Position numbers and translations under genes: made by a program. The notes under the pieces are model-generated. The model did not search any database and was not told the DNA's origin. It worked only from the letters and a program-made list of their open reading frames with translations. Below are positions 9,231 through 18,244 of a stretch of DNA of 64,000 nt, piece by piece. The number at the start of each line of letters is the position of its first letter. Positions within the stretch are counted from its first letter, which is position 1. Source of the stretch: JAAZCI01 sp046462535 (GTDB taxonomy: Bacteria; Pseudomonadota; Gammaproteobacteria; Cardiobacteriales; Wohlfahrtiimonadaceae); assembly GCA_046462535.1 (NCBI GenBank), contig JBKGVF010000020.1, forward strand, positions 234,553 through 298,552, written 5' to 3'.

Positions 9231-10827
9231 CATTCTCTTCATCCTCATTCTCATTCTCAATTCGTTTAACATTCACCATCACTACCCGCTTTGCATCAAC
9301 ATCAGTAATAGTAAATTGGTATCCTGACAACTCAAAATCCGCACCAATATCGGGTAAGCCATCAAACTCATCAACTAAAAAGCCCCCTAAGGAACTATAA
9401 TCATTCTCTTCACTAACAAGACCACGAATATTAAGGGTCTGCTCCACAAGGAGTAAGTCACAGCCCCCTTCAATATTCCACTCCCCCTCACCCACCTTCT
9501 CAATGGAGAGCGTCTCATCTTCATCAGGGAACTCTCCTGCAATCGCTTCAAAAACATCAAGCAATGTAATGACGCCCTGCACACCACCAAAATCATCTGT
9601 CACAATCACCATAGGTGTTTTGGTATCACGAAAGATCTCCATCATCTTAAGAACACTGGTCGAGCGGTGTGAAAAGATAGCTGGACGCATACTCTGCTCT
9701 AAATCAAGAGCACCATGCTCAATTAAATCGGTCATAATATCTTTAGCATTCGCCAGCCCTTTAATCTCATCGAGACTTCCCTCACAAACGGGAAAATGGT
9801 TATGAGGATTTGCTTCCAGCGAGGCAATAATCTTCTCGATAGGCTCATTAATATTTACCCAGGAGATCTCATTTCGAGGAGTCATAATCGATCGAATCGT
9901 GCGGTTACCTAAAGTTAATACACCACTAACCATATTACGCTCCTCCTCACCGAAGAGCTCAACAATCTCTTCCTCCTCTTCTCCCTCCTCACTCTCACTC
10001 TCCCGCTCTTCATAGAGCTGAGTACCTAAAAGACGGAGAACCATATTGGCAGTTCGCTCTCGGCGAGAAAATTGATTGAAACGCTTCTCTTGATTACGGT
10101 GAACCCATTGGTTGAGCATCTCTATAAAGATGGAGAATCCGATTGCCGCGTAGATATAGCCCTTAGGCACTTCAAAACCGAAGCCCTCAATGACTAACGT
10201 CAATCCAATCATCAACAGAAAGCTTAAGCAGAGTATCACCACTGTGGGATGGCGATTAACAAAATCGGTCAGTGCTTTAGCGGCAAAGATCATTAACCCC
10301 ATCGAGATGGTTACCGCCGTAATCATAACCCAAAGATGCTCTGCAATACTGGTGGCAGTAATGACCGCATCAAAGGAGAAGACCGCATCTAACACAATAA
10401 TCTGCATCACAATGGGCCAAAACTTAGCATACTCTTTCGGCTTATCACCAAACTCGACACTTCCTTCGATCCGCTCATGAATCTCACGTGTGGCCTTCTG
10501 AATGAGAAAGAATCCCCCAAAAAGCATAATAATATCGCGGTAAGAGAAGCTAATCTCTTCGGTTAATGTAATAACTGGATCGGTCAATGTGATAAGCCAA
10601 CTCATAATAGAGAGCAGCCCAATCCGCATTAAGAGCGCTAATGAGAGACCTGTAACGCGCGCTTTCCCACGTTGGCTCGGCGGAAGTTTGTTTGATAGTA
10701 TAGCGATAAAAATTAGGTTATCGATACCTAACACCACCTCTAAGAGAAGCAGTATTACCAATGAGATCCAGACCGATGGGTCTAAAAAAAGCGAGACCCA
10801 AGACGAGGGATCTTGCAAAACTTCCAT
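9223..10827 (-). CDS. TerC-type membrane protein with CBS pair and CorC/HlyC domain
   Basis: 534 residues. The first about 240 are a TerC-family membrane domain (LLLLEVVLGIDNLIFIAIL, VLDAVFSFDAVITA: the acidic residues inside the membrane are typical). A Glu-rich linker follows (about 275-292), then two CBS motifs (about 300-420, with RSIMTPRNEISW) and a C-terminal CorC/HlyC transporter-associated domain (about 440-520, ending SGYQFTITDVDAKRVVMV). Same architecture as E. coli YoaE/YegH; metal transport or efflux has been suggested for related proteins but is not established. ATG at 10827 has AGAGGAAC upstream. First gene of the minus-strand run down to trmO. Confidence 0.9.
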   Translation of the reverse strand: MEVLQDPSSWVSLFLDPSVWISLVILLLLEVVLGIDNLIFIAILSNKLPPSQRGKARVTGLSLALLMRIGLLSIMSWLITLTDPVITLTEEISFSYRDIIMLFGGFFLIQKATREIHERIEGSVEFGDKPKEYAKFWPIVMQIIVLDAVFSFDAVITATSIAEHLWVMITAVTISMGLMIFAAKALTDFVNRHPTVVILCLSFLLMIGLTLVIEGFGFEVPKGYIYAAIGFSIFIEMLNQWVHRNQEKRFNQFSRRERTANMVLRLLGTQLYEERESESEEGEEEEEIVELFGEEERNMVSGVLTLGNRTIRSIMTPRNEISWVNINEPIEKIIASLEANPHNHFPVCEGSLDEIKGLANAKDIMTDLIEHGALDLEQSMRPAIFSHRSTSVLKMMEIFRDTKTPMVIVTDDFGGVQGVITLLDVFEAIAGEFPDEDETLSIEKVGEGEWNIEGGCDLLLVEQTLNIRGLVSEENDYSSLGGFLVDEFDGLPDIGADFELSGYQFTITDVDAKRVVMVNVKRIENENEDEENDD

Positions 10828-10945
10828 ATAGTTCCTCTAGTGAAATAAAGACGTATATAATAATATGCGAATCTAAATCATTCTACCCCAATTACTTATC
10901 CAAAAACATTACTATTCACCAAATCTGACGAGTTATTACCCATCT

Positions 10946-13555
10946 ATGAGTAAAGAGAAGAGAGAAACGCAAGAGCATACCCCTATGATGAAGCAGTATT
11001 GGAGCATCAAGAAGAACTATCCTTCAATGCTGCTCTTCTACCGATTAGGTGATTTTTATGAGCTGTTTTATGATGATGCAAAGCGCGCCTCTAAATTACT
11101 AGATATCACCTTAACGCAGCGTGGACGTTCCGCCGGTGAGCCTATCCCTATGGCGGGAATTCCCTACCATGCCGCCGAAGGGTATCTTGCTAAGCTTGTG
11201 GCCCTTGGGGAATCAATCGCTATCTGTGAACAGGTGGGAGAGGTCACTAACCGTGGCCCTGTAGAGCGGGATGTTGTACGCATCATCACCCCTGGAACAT
11301 TGACGGATGATTACCTACTTGATGCTAAAGCAGAGAGCATCACTGCCGCTCTTATCTCAGGTGATGAAGGGTGGCAACTGGCCTGGATTAATCTCACCAG
11401 TGCACACTTCTCCCTTCTCCCCCCTCTGAAAAGTGATCAATTAATTGCCGAACTCCTACGAATCTCTCCAGCTGAAATTATCTATCCTGAAGAGGCGATT
11501 ATTCCAGCTGCTTTCCGCACCTATGGCTCTTGGACACCATATCCTAGCTGGCACTTTGAACGGCAGCGAAATTTTGAGCTTCTCTGTGAACACTTTGGTA
11601 CTGAGAGTCTTCGGGGCTTCTCTATTGAGCCTGATAATCAAGGTATCTCTGCTGCTGGCGCCCTATTAACTTATGCAAAGGAGACTCAACGGGATCCCCT
11701 TACCTATATCGATACCATTGTTATGGAATCACTCAATGATGCGGTTATTTTAGATGTCACTACCCGCCGTAACCTTGAGATTGAACGAACATTATCGGGG
11801 GAGAAAGAGCATACCGTAAGAGCACTACTTGATCATTGTAATACGGCAATGGGTTCTCGACTCCTCTCCCGTTGGCTAAATCGGCCACTTCGCAACCATA
11901 CACAACTCAATGAGCGGCTCGATCTAATTGAAGCCTTCAGCTTTGAGACAACCCCCCTCAGTGAGCTTCTAAAAAGCATTGGTGACCTCGAACGCTTAGT
12001 AACCCGCGTGCTTTTAGGGAATGCCCGTCCGCGCGACCTTGCCCAAATTCGTACTATTTTACGACTAACCCCAAAAATACGTACCCTAGTATTGGAGCAA
12101 GAGAGCATTCTTGCCATTAATCCAACTTGGTTAAAGGGGCTCGTGCCACTCCCTGAGCTTCTCACCCTCTTAGAGCGGGCCATTGTTGAGGAACCCCCTG
12201 TACTGATTCGTGATGGTGGTGTTATTGCTAAAGGGTATAACGATGAGTTTGATGAGCTTCTCACCCTAACCCAGGAGGGGGATAGCTATCTACTAGCATT
12301 AGAGGAGAAGGAGCGTCAACGCCTTAAGATTCCCACTCTTAAAGTAGGATATAACCGTGTTCATGGTTACTACATTGAAGTCACCAAGCAGTATGCCGAT
12401 GCAATGCCTGATGAGTATGTTCGTCGCCAAACCTTAAAGGAGGTGGAGCGTTATATTCATCCTGAGCTAAAAGCATTTGAAAATAAGATTCTCTCCGCCC
12501 GCGAGCGCGCCTTAGCACTTGAGAAATCTCTCTGGGAGCAGCTACTAAAAGAGGTGGCCCCCTATCAGGAAGCCTTAAGAGGGCTCAGTGATGCACTGGC
12601 TGCTATCGATCTCTTTATTACCCTTGCAGAGCTAAGCCAATCCCTTAATTGGCAGCGCCCCAACTTTAGCGATGAAATTGGGATCTCCATCGTAGGGGGG
12701 CGACACCCCATTGTGGAAGCAGCCATTACCGAGCCCTTTATTGCTAATGACTTAACCATCAATAGTGCCCAGAATCTCCTTATCGTAACCGGTCCTAATA
12801 TGGGGGGGAAGTCCACCTATATGCGTCAGACTGCGCTCATTGTGCTCCTTGCCCATATCGGCTCATTCGTTCCGGCAGAGGCAGCTACCATCGGACCGAT
12901 TGACCGAATCTTCACGCGGATTGGTGCCCAAGATGATTTAAGCTCTGGGCAATCCACCTTCATGGTGGAGATGACTGAAACCGCCACCATCTTAAATTAT
13001 GCTACAAAAGAGAGCTTAGTCTTAATGGATGAGGTGGGGCGTGGCACCTCAACTCTCGATGGACTTGCTCTTGCCTGGAGTGCTGCACTCGATTTAGCAA
13101 ATAATGCTCAAGCGATGACAATCTTTGCCACCCACTACTTTGAGATGACCGAGCTAGAGCAACTCTATCCCAATATTAAAAACTTCCATCTTGATGCTGT
13201 CGAACATGGGGAGGAGATTATCTTTATGCATAAAGTGAAGAAGGGTGCCGCCTCAAAGAGCTACGGATTACAAGTAGCGGCATTAGCAGGGGTCCCTAAG
13301 CGGGTTATTCATGCAGCAAGAGAGAAACTCGGTGAATTAGAGGATAACCTCGCACGTGTTACCCAACGCAGTGACGAATCACAACATCAAAAACAGCTCG
13401 AAGGGGACGAGGCTCAACAGCTCTCACTCTTTAATGAATCCCCTCCCTCCCCTATTGAGGAGGCGCTCAGAGCGCTTGATCCTAATGACTTAACCCCAAG
13501 AGAGGCACTCGCTCTTCTCTTTAACTGGCATGCTGAACTGACAAAGCACGATTAA
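10946..13555 (+). CDS. mutS: DNA mismatch repair ATPase MutS
   Basis: Recognises mismatches and starts repair with MutL. Visible in its 869 residues: mismatch-reading motif GDFYELF (Phe37, Glu39), connector and lever domains, clamp, then the ABC ATPase with Walker A GPNMGGKST (from about 616), the SGQSTFMVEM signature block, Walker B LMDEVGRGTST (about 693-703) and the helix-turn-helix; a short tail with QLSLF precedes the end. Length is close to E. coli MutS (853). No clear ribosome binding site precedes the ATG. Convergent with recO, with only 6 bases between. Confidence 0.98.
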   Translation: MSKEKRETQEHTPMMKQYWSIKKNYPSMLLFYRLGDFYELFYDDAKRASKLLDITLTQRGRSAGEPIPMAGIPYHAAEGYLAKLVALGESIAICEQVGEVTNRGPVERDVVRIITPGTLTDDYLLDAKAESITAALISGDEGWQLAWINLTSAHFSLLPPLKSDQLIAELLRISPAEIIYPEEAIIPAAFRTYGSWTPYPSWHFERQRNFELLCEHFGTESLRGFSIEPDNQGISAAGALLTYAKETQRDPLTYIDTIVMESLNDAVILDVTTRRNLEIERTLSGEKEHTVRALLDHCNTAMGSRLLSRWLNRPLRNHTQLNERLDLIEAFSFETTPLSELLKSIGDLERLVTRVLLGNARPRDLAQIRTILRLTPKIRTLVLEQESILAINPTWLKGLVPLPELLTLLERAIVEEPPVLIRDGGVIAKGYNDEFDELLTLTQEGDSYLLALEEKERQRLKIPTLKVGYNRVHGYYIEVTKQYADAMPDEYVRRQTLKEVERYIHPELKAFENKILSARERALALEKSLWEQLLKEVAPYQEALRGLSDALAAIDLFITLAELSQSLNWQRPNFSDEIGISIVGGRHPIVEAAITEPFIANDLTINSAQNLLIVTGPNMGGKSTYMRQTALIVLLAHIGSFVPAEAATIGPIDRIFTRIGAQDDLSSGQSTFMVEMTETATILNYATKESLVLMDEVGRGTSTLDGLALAWSAALDLANNAQAMTIFATHYFEMTELEQLYPNIKNFHLDAVEHGEEIIFMHKVKKGAASKSYGLQVAALAGVPKRVIHAAREKLGELEDNLARVTQRSDESQHQKQLEGDEAQQLSLFNESPPSPIEEALRALDPNDLTPREALALLFNWHAELTKHD

Positions 13556-13561
13556 AGTAGA

Positions 13562-14266
13562 CTAAAGAGATTCACGCCGATAGAGCTTCTCTAACCAAAG
13601 ACGTGATTGTAACGGTCGCCCCTCTAATAGAGGGGTGATGAGAAAACGCATCAGCTGCTTTAACTCTTGTTGAAACTGAGGGATATCAAGTCGCCCTTCA
13701 CTTAATCTGATCAATACCTCACCTCTCAACATCAATCCCCCTAAAATAGCGGAATTGAAGAGCCCCGATGTTGGGGAGAGCCAATAGTGCCTCTCATGCT
13801 GGATAGGGGCCCCATATTGATCACAACTTAAATCGGGCCATACACCAAGCTCATTTAATAAGGCGATCTCAAACGCCCGTAGTTCAGGCTCAATATCCCC
13901 CTTATAGGTGAGCGTCGTCAATACTTTGCGATACTCTCTCATCAAAAATGGCGAGAGGGGGTGCTCAAGTGTCGTTAAGCGTAGAAGAAGCTCATTTAAA
14001 TAGTAAGCAACCCAGATATCTCGCCCTCTAATTGAGTGCGCTTCCAATAAGGTATAATCCCGAATAAAATGGAAACTTCGCCCCGCTTTTAAGAGCCACT
14101 CTCCGTAGGTAAAGAGCTCAAGATTAAGGCGCCCCATCCTCCCGCGATAATTGAGCAGAATCTTGACACGCCCTAGATCCTCTGTAAAGAGATCCACAAG
14201 AAACCCCCGCTCTCGATAGGGCTGTTTTCGCAGAATATAGCCCGTCGTGCGTAGAATCTCACTCAT
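13562..14266 (-). CDS. recO: DNA repair protein RecO
   Basis: Recombination mediator of the RecFOR pathway, loading RecA onto SSB-coated gaps. The 234 residues show the N-terminal OB fold (GYILRKQPYRERGFLVDLFTED, then GRVKILLNYRGR) and the helical C-terminal domain with YLNELLLRLT and ALLNELGVWPDL. The zinc-binding cysteines of some RecO proteins are absent; gammaproteobacterial RecO often lacks them. In E. coli recO follows era; here era is about 25 kb away without it. Confidence 0.93.
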   Translation of the reverse strand: MSEILRTTGYILRKQPYRERGFLVDLFTEDLGRVKILLNYRGRMGRLNLELFTYGEWLLKAGRSFHFIRDYTLLEAHSIRGRDIWVAYYLNELLLRLTTLEHPLSPFLMREYRKVLTTLTYKGDIEPELRAFEIALLNELGVWPDLSCDQYGAPIQHERHYWLSPTSGLFNSAILGGLMLRGEVLIRLSEGRLDIPQFQQELKQLMRFLITPLLEGRPLQSRLWLEKLYRRESL

Positions 14267-14276
14267 CAGCTAATGA

Positions 14277-15125
14277 CTACTCACTCTCTTGAGAGTCGGT
14301 ACCCTCTTTAGCACTTAAAGATGTAAGAAATTGCCCAATTAAGCGCTCAAGAACCACAGCTGACTGTGTTAAGCGCAATCGGTCACCACTCTCTAAATTA
14401 TCAAAAGAGCCACCGGGATCAAGAGCAATATATTGCCCCCCAATTAATCCAGCCGTATAGATACTAGCACCGGTATCTTTAGGGATCTCAATTCCACTAT
14501 GTAACGCAAGCTCTACAACAGCATCAAATGTAACCGGATCGAGTGAGATGGAGGCGACCCGTCCCACATTGACCCCCGAGATTGTTACAGGAGCATTCAC
14601 CTTTAATGAGCCAATATTGGTAAAATGGGCTGTAACAAGTGTCGGCTCGCCACTAAAGGTGCTATCGTCAATCTTACTCCCCCCTCCAAAGCTCTCGATT
14701 AACGATTCTAACCCTACTGCCGCTTTTGTTAACGCTAGATGATCCCCCGCAGCTAACATCTCTTGTGAGGCGCCGGTGGCTAATGAGATATATTGCTCCC
14801 CCACCAATCCTGCAGTCTGAATACTTGCCACCGAGTCTTTAGGAATCTGATAGTGTGGCTCTAAATCTAGGGTAACAACTGCAGAAAAGGTTCGGCTATC
14901 GAGCTCAATATCCGCCACCTTTCCAACACGAACTCCCGACATCACCACAGGAGCACGCGCTTTTAATGAGCCAATATTGCTAAAATTAGCAGTGACCTGA
15001 ATCGGTTTACTACCAAAGAGATTAAAGGTACTACCGGTTGCACTTAAGGCAAGCCAAGCAAAAGCGAGTATTCCACTTAAGATAAAGATTCCTACTGTAA
15101 TATTAAGCCAACGTGGATTTCCCAT
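14277..15125 (-). CDS. mlaD: MlaD-like lipid-transport protein with two tandem MCE domains
   Basis: Periplasmic, membrane-anchored substrate-binding subunit of an MCE phospholipid transporter. One N-terminal helix (about 8-28), then two MCE domains: residues 41-160 repeat as 161-280 with an exact 120-residue period and no gap (compare NIGSLKARAPVVMSGVRVGK with NIGSLKVNAPVTISGVNVGR, and SIQTAGLVGEQYISL with SIYTAGLIGGQYIAL). E. coli MlaD has one MCE domain in about 183 residues; PqiB has three and LetB seven. No mlaF, mlaE, mlaC or mlaB is nearby: it lies between rnhB and recO. The family is clear; an exact MlaD equivalence is likely but not certain. Confidence 0.85.
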   Translation of the reverse strand: MGNPRWLNITVGIFILSGILAFAWLALSATGSTFNLFGSKPIQVTANFSNIGSLKARAPVVMSGVRVGKVADIELDSRTFSAVVTLDLEPHYQIPKDSVASIQTAGLVGEQYISLATGASQEMLAAGDHLALTKAAVGLESLIESFGGGSKIDDSTFSGEPTLVTAHFTNIGSLKVNAPVTISGVNVGRVASISLDPVTFDAVVELALHSGIEIPKDTGASIYTAGLIGGQYIALDPGGSFDNLESGDRLRLTQSAVVLERLIGQFLTSLSAKEGTDSQESE

Positions 15126-15186
15126 GGGTTTTGATCCTTACTCCGATAACGATAAATATTGATTAAGCCTAAAAGTGGTTAGTTTA

Positions 15187-15804
15187 CTATCTTTCTTGCT
15201 GCTTGTCTTTAGCTTCCAAAAGACGCCGCACTGGGGCAAAGTTTGCCCGATGGGCTGCAATGGCCCCATAACGCTCTAAAGCGAGCAAATGCTCTCGCGT
15301 CCCATAGCCTTTATGTTTTGCAAACCCATATTGAGGATAGTGGCGATCTAACTCATACATTGAGGCATCTCGGGCAACCTTTGCTAAAATACTTGCTGCG
15401 CTAATCTCTCTGTGTAACGCATCCCCCTTAATCACCAACTCTGTTGCAATGGGTAGATTAGGGTTCTGATTACCATCAACACGGATTAGATCAGGCGGTA
15501 AAGAGAGCCCTTCTACTGCTCGACGCATTGCCAAAAGCGTTGCCTGCAATATATTTAACTGCTCTATCTCCTCCACCGATGCTGAAGCGATCGACCAACT
15601 TAATGCCCGCTCCTTTATCTGCTCTGCAGTTGCTTCACGTGCTGACTCAGATAGCTTTTTAGAATCCTCTAAACCAGCGATCGGCCTTGAAGGGTCTAAA
15701 ATAACGGCGGCAGCATAAACTGCGCCACAGAGGGGACCTCGCCCAGCCTCATCCACACCGGCAATATATTGGTACTCTTCCGCCTCAAATAGTGCTAACT
15801 GCAT
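15187..15804 (-). CDS. rnhB: Ribonuclease HII
   Basis: Cuts RNA in RNA:DNA hybrids and at single ribonucleotides in DNA. The 205 residues contain the catalytic AGVDEAGRGPLCG block (Asp18, Glu19), the RVDGN strand, KGDALHREISAASILAKVARD, and HKGYGTREHL near the end, as in E. coli RNase HII (198). It overlaps the lpxB 3' end by 10 bases and closes the lpx run, the same order as in E. coli (lpxA-lpxB-rnhB). Confidence 0.97.
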   Translation of the reverse strand: MQLALFEAEEYQYIAGVDEAGRGPLCGAVYAAAVILDPSRPIAGLEDSKKLSESAREATAEQIKERALSWSIASASVEEIEQLNILQATLLAMRRAVEGLSLPPDLIRVDGNQNPNLPIATELVIKGDALHREISAASILAKVARDASMYELDRHYPQYGFAKHKGYGTREHLLALERYGAIAAHRANFAPVRRLLEAKDKQQER

Positions 15805-16973
15805 TCGTCAAGCTTCTCATAGATTGCTTTCGCTGCCGCTTGATCTGAATTGAGCCGCAGCTCTTTATGGAGACGATAAAAATGGGGGATAATCTTTTGT
15901 CGATATCCCACTTCTAATGATTGAAGGAGATGAGCCACTATATTGTCTGCTGTAACCGCAGCCTGAAAGAGCTCAGGTACAATCTCCTCTCCCGCTAAAA
16001 TATTGGGTAGAGAGAAGAGCCGTATCTTGACAATTTTTGGCGCTAACCATGCCGTAAAAGCGTTAAAACGGTATGCAACCACCATCGGTTTTTTAAGCAA
16101 CATCGCCTCTAAAGAAGCGGTCCCCGATGCTAAAAGAACTGAATCTGATGCCTCCATTACCAAACGGGAGTCCCCATGATAGAGATGGATAGCTCCTCTA
16201 AGAGCAGGAAACTGCTCTTCAAGAGTTGTGGCAATCATCTGATAAATCGACTCTGTGGCAGCTGGAATTAAGATTCTATACTCAGGCCGCTGCTCTAAAA
16301 AGAGCTCTATACTCTCTAAAAAGAGTGGTAAGAGACGCTCAATTTCACCATGTCGACTCCCAGGAAGAAGAGCTAAATAGGGTTGATTATGGGGAAGATT
16401 AAGGGCCTTTTGAGCCCCTTTAGGATCCGGATCTAGCGGAATCTCATCCCCTAGCCGATGCCCAACACAGATCGCATCCACTTGATGCTCTTTATAGAGT
16501 GCCACTTCAAAAGGAAAGAGGCATAAAACACGATCAATATCCCGTTTAATCTGCTTAACACGCCCCGCTCTCCAAACCCAAATAGAGGGGGAGACATACT
16601 GAAACGTTGGCGCTAACTGCTCTCTTTTTATCGCTTTAGCTACTCGTAAATTAAAATCAGGCGCATCGATACCTATATAGGCAAGGGGGGGATTCTTCCG
16701 CGCCTCAATGAGCAGCTGATTCTTTAGACGCACTAATTTCGGTAACTCTTTAATCACCTCAAAGAGCCCCATGATCGAGAGCGCCTCTAAAGGTGCTAAG
16801 GACTCAAGCCCCTCTGCAATCATTGAAGGTCCCCCTATCCCAAAAAAATGGGCATCAGGGTAGTACACTTTTAGTGCACGTATTAAGCCCGCACCTAATC
16901 GATCGCCTGATAACTCCCCCGCTACCAACATAATAGAGGGGTTCGGTGATACTGCTCTATGGGTTCTCATCAC
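15795..16973 (-). CDS. lpxB: Lipid-A-disaccharide synthase LpxB
   Basis: Joins UDP-2,3-diacylglucosamine and lipid X to form the lipid A disaccharide at the inner membrane. The 392 residues show the GT-B glycosyltransferase family 19 plan: AGELSGDRLGAGLI near the N terminus, FFGIGGPSMIAEG, IGIDAPDFNLR, YVSPSIWVWRAGRVKQIK, LLPGSRHGEI and the C-terminal LLASGTASLEAML. Starts with two ATGs in a row; five bases separate it from lpxA. E. coli LpxB is 382 residues. Confidence 0.97.
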   Translation of the reverse strand: MMRTHRAVSPNPSIMLVAGELSGDRLGAGLIRALKVYYPDAHFFGIGGPSMIAEGLESLAPLEALSIMGLFEVIKELPKLVRLKNQLLIEARKNPPLAYIGIDAPDFNLRVAKAIKREQLAPTFQYVSPSIWVWRAGRVKQIKRDIDRVLCLFPFEVALYKEHQVDAICVGHRLGDEIPLDPDPKGAQKALNLPHNQPYLALLPGSRHGEIERLLPLFLESIELFLEQRPEYRILIPAATESIYQMIATTLEEQFPALRGAIHLYHGDSRLVMEASDSVLLASGTASLEAMLLKKPMVVAYRFNAFTAWLAPKIVKIRLFSLPNILAGEEIVPELFQAAVTADNIVAHLLQSLEVGYRQKIIPHFYRLHKELRLNSDQAAAKAIYEKLDECS

Positions 16974-16978
16974 CAGAA

Positions 16979-17764
16979 TTAGCGAACAATGCCACGATCA
17001 GAATCGGCCCGTAAAAATTGTGCTAGACGGGCTAAATGATCAAACTCTTTGCCTAACGCCTCTATAGCAACAATAGCCTCATCTAAAGGGAGGTTTTTAC
17101 GATAGAGTGCGCGATAGGCCTCTTTTGTAGCTGAAATCGCCTCTTTAGAGTATCCTCGACGGCGTAGCCCTTCAGCATTAATCCCGGCAGGGACAGCTCG
17201 ATAACCTGCTGCGGTAATAAAGGGGGGGACATCACGATGAATCCCCGATGAAAAGCCGGTTATCGATCCCTCACCAACGCGGCAACGTTGATAGATCATA
17301 GAGTATCCCCCTAAGATCACATCATCCTCAATCACTGCATGACCTGCTAGAGAGGCTCCATTTGCAAAGATAGTACGTGACCCTACAATACAATCGTGTG
17401 CAATGTGGCAAGTAGCCATAATCCAATTATCATCACCAATTTTAGTGATAGAGTTATCTTGTATCGTACCGCGACTAATGCTGACATATTCACGGATTGT
17501 ATTACGATCACCAATCTCAAGATAGACCTCATCCCCCTCTTTAAACTTCTTATCTTGGGGAACATCACCAATAGAGGAGAATTGATAGAAGGTATTCCCC
17601 TCCCCTATGGTCGTCGGTCCTTGAATCACAACATGAGCGGTTAATGTCGTATTGGCCCCAATCGTTACATGGGGACCGATTACACAATAAGGTCCCACCT
17701 TCACACTCTCATGGAGCTGAGCTGTCGGATCAATTACTGCTGTTGGGTGGATTAGACTGCTCAT
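16979..17764 (-). CDS. lpxA: UDP-N-acetylglucosamine acyltransferase LpxA
   Basis: First step of lipid A synthesis: transfers an (R)-3-hydroxyacyl chain from ACP to UDP-GlcNAc. The 261 residues begin with HPTAVIDPTAQLHESVKVGPY and carry left-handed parallel beta-helix hexapeptides throughout, the GDVPQDKKFKGE-like loop, the MATCHIAHDCIVG block holding the catalytic His, and the C-terminal helical region starting near NAEGLRRRGYS. Three bases from fabZ; standard lpxD-fabZ-lpxA-lpxB order. Confidence 0.98.
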   Translation of the reverse strand: MSSLIHPTAVIDPTAQLHESVKVGPYCVIGPHVTIGANTTLTAHVVIQGPTTIGEGNTFYQFSSIGDVPQDKKFKEGDEVYLEIGDRNTIREYVSISRGTIQDNSITKIGDDNWIMATCHIAHDCIVGSRTIFANGASLAGHAVIEDDVILGGYSMIYQRCRVGEGSITGFSSGIHRDVPPFITAAGYRAVPAGINAEGLRRRGYSKEAISATKEAYRALYRKNLPLDEAIVAIEALGKEFDHLARLAQFLRADSDRGIVR

Positions 17765-17767
17765 AAC

Positions 17768-18235
17768 TTAATCAAATGCCTCACGACGTGTACACATAAT
17801 ATCGGCTTGACACACCACCTTCCCATCTACATAGGCACGTCCTTCAAAGGCCCAGATACCACGGCGTGATTTAACAAACTTCACCTTAAGATCTAAAACA
17901 TCTCCCGGCTCAACAGGACGGCGAAAACGTGCTTTATCGATACCAACAAGATAGTAGATCGTCTCTGAAGTCGCATCAGGATCCTCTAGAGATTTATAAC
18001 CTAATATTCCTGTAGCTTGTGCTAATGCCTCTAAAATCATCACACCCGGCATAACCGGTTTAACAGGAAAATGCCCAAGAAAATAGGGCTCATTATAGGT
18101 CACATTTTTAACTGCATGTAGCTCCTCCATCGGCGTATAATCTAACACCCGATCCACCATTAAAAATGGGTAACGGTGGGGAAGATATTGCATAATTTCA
18201 TTAATATCGACAATTTTATTCTCTGAATCGCTCAT
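17768..18235 (-). CDS. fabZ: 3-hydroxyacyl-ACP dehydratase FabZ
   Basis: Dehydrates 3-hydroxyacyl-ACP in type II fatty acid synthesis, competing with LpxA for 3-hydroxyacyl-ACP. Hot-dog fold of 155 residues: LPHRYPFLMVDRVL, then FLGHFPVKPVMPGVMILEALAQ with the catalytic His in GHFP and the Glu in LEALAQ. The C-terminal strand KVVCQADIMCTRR is typical. Between lpxD (9-base gap) and lpxA (3-base gap), so probably co-transcribed. Confidence 0.98.
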   Translation of the reverse strand: MSDSENKIVDINEIMQYLPHRYPFLMVDRVLDYTPMEELHAVKNVTYNEPYFLGHFPVKPVMPGVMILEALAQATGILGYKSLEDPDATSETIYYLVGIDKARFRRPVEPGDVLDLKVKFVKSRRGIWAFEGRAYVDGKVVCQADIMCTRREAFD

Positions 18236-18244
18236 ATTTTATCC

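Noticed and set aside
10856..10861. TATAAT upstream of mutS
   Set aside because: No -35 at 16-18 bases and no TGn extension; in very AT-rich DNA this is not enough to call a promoter.
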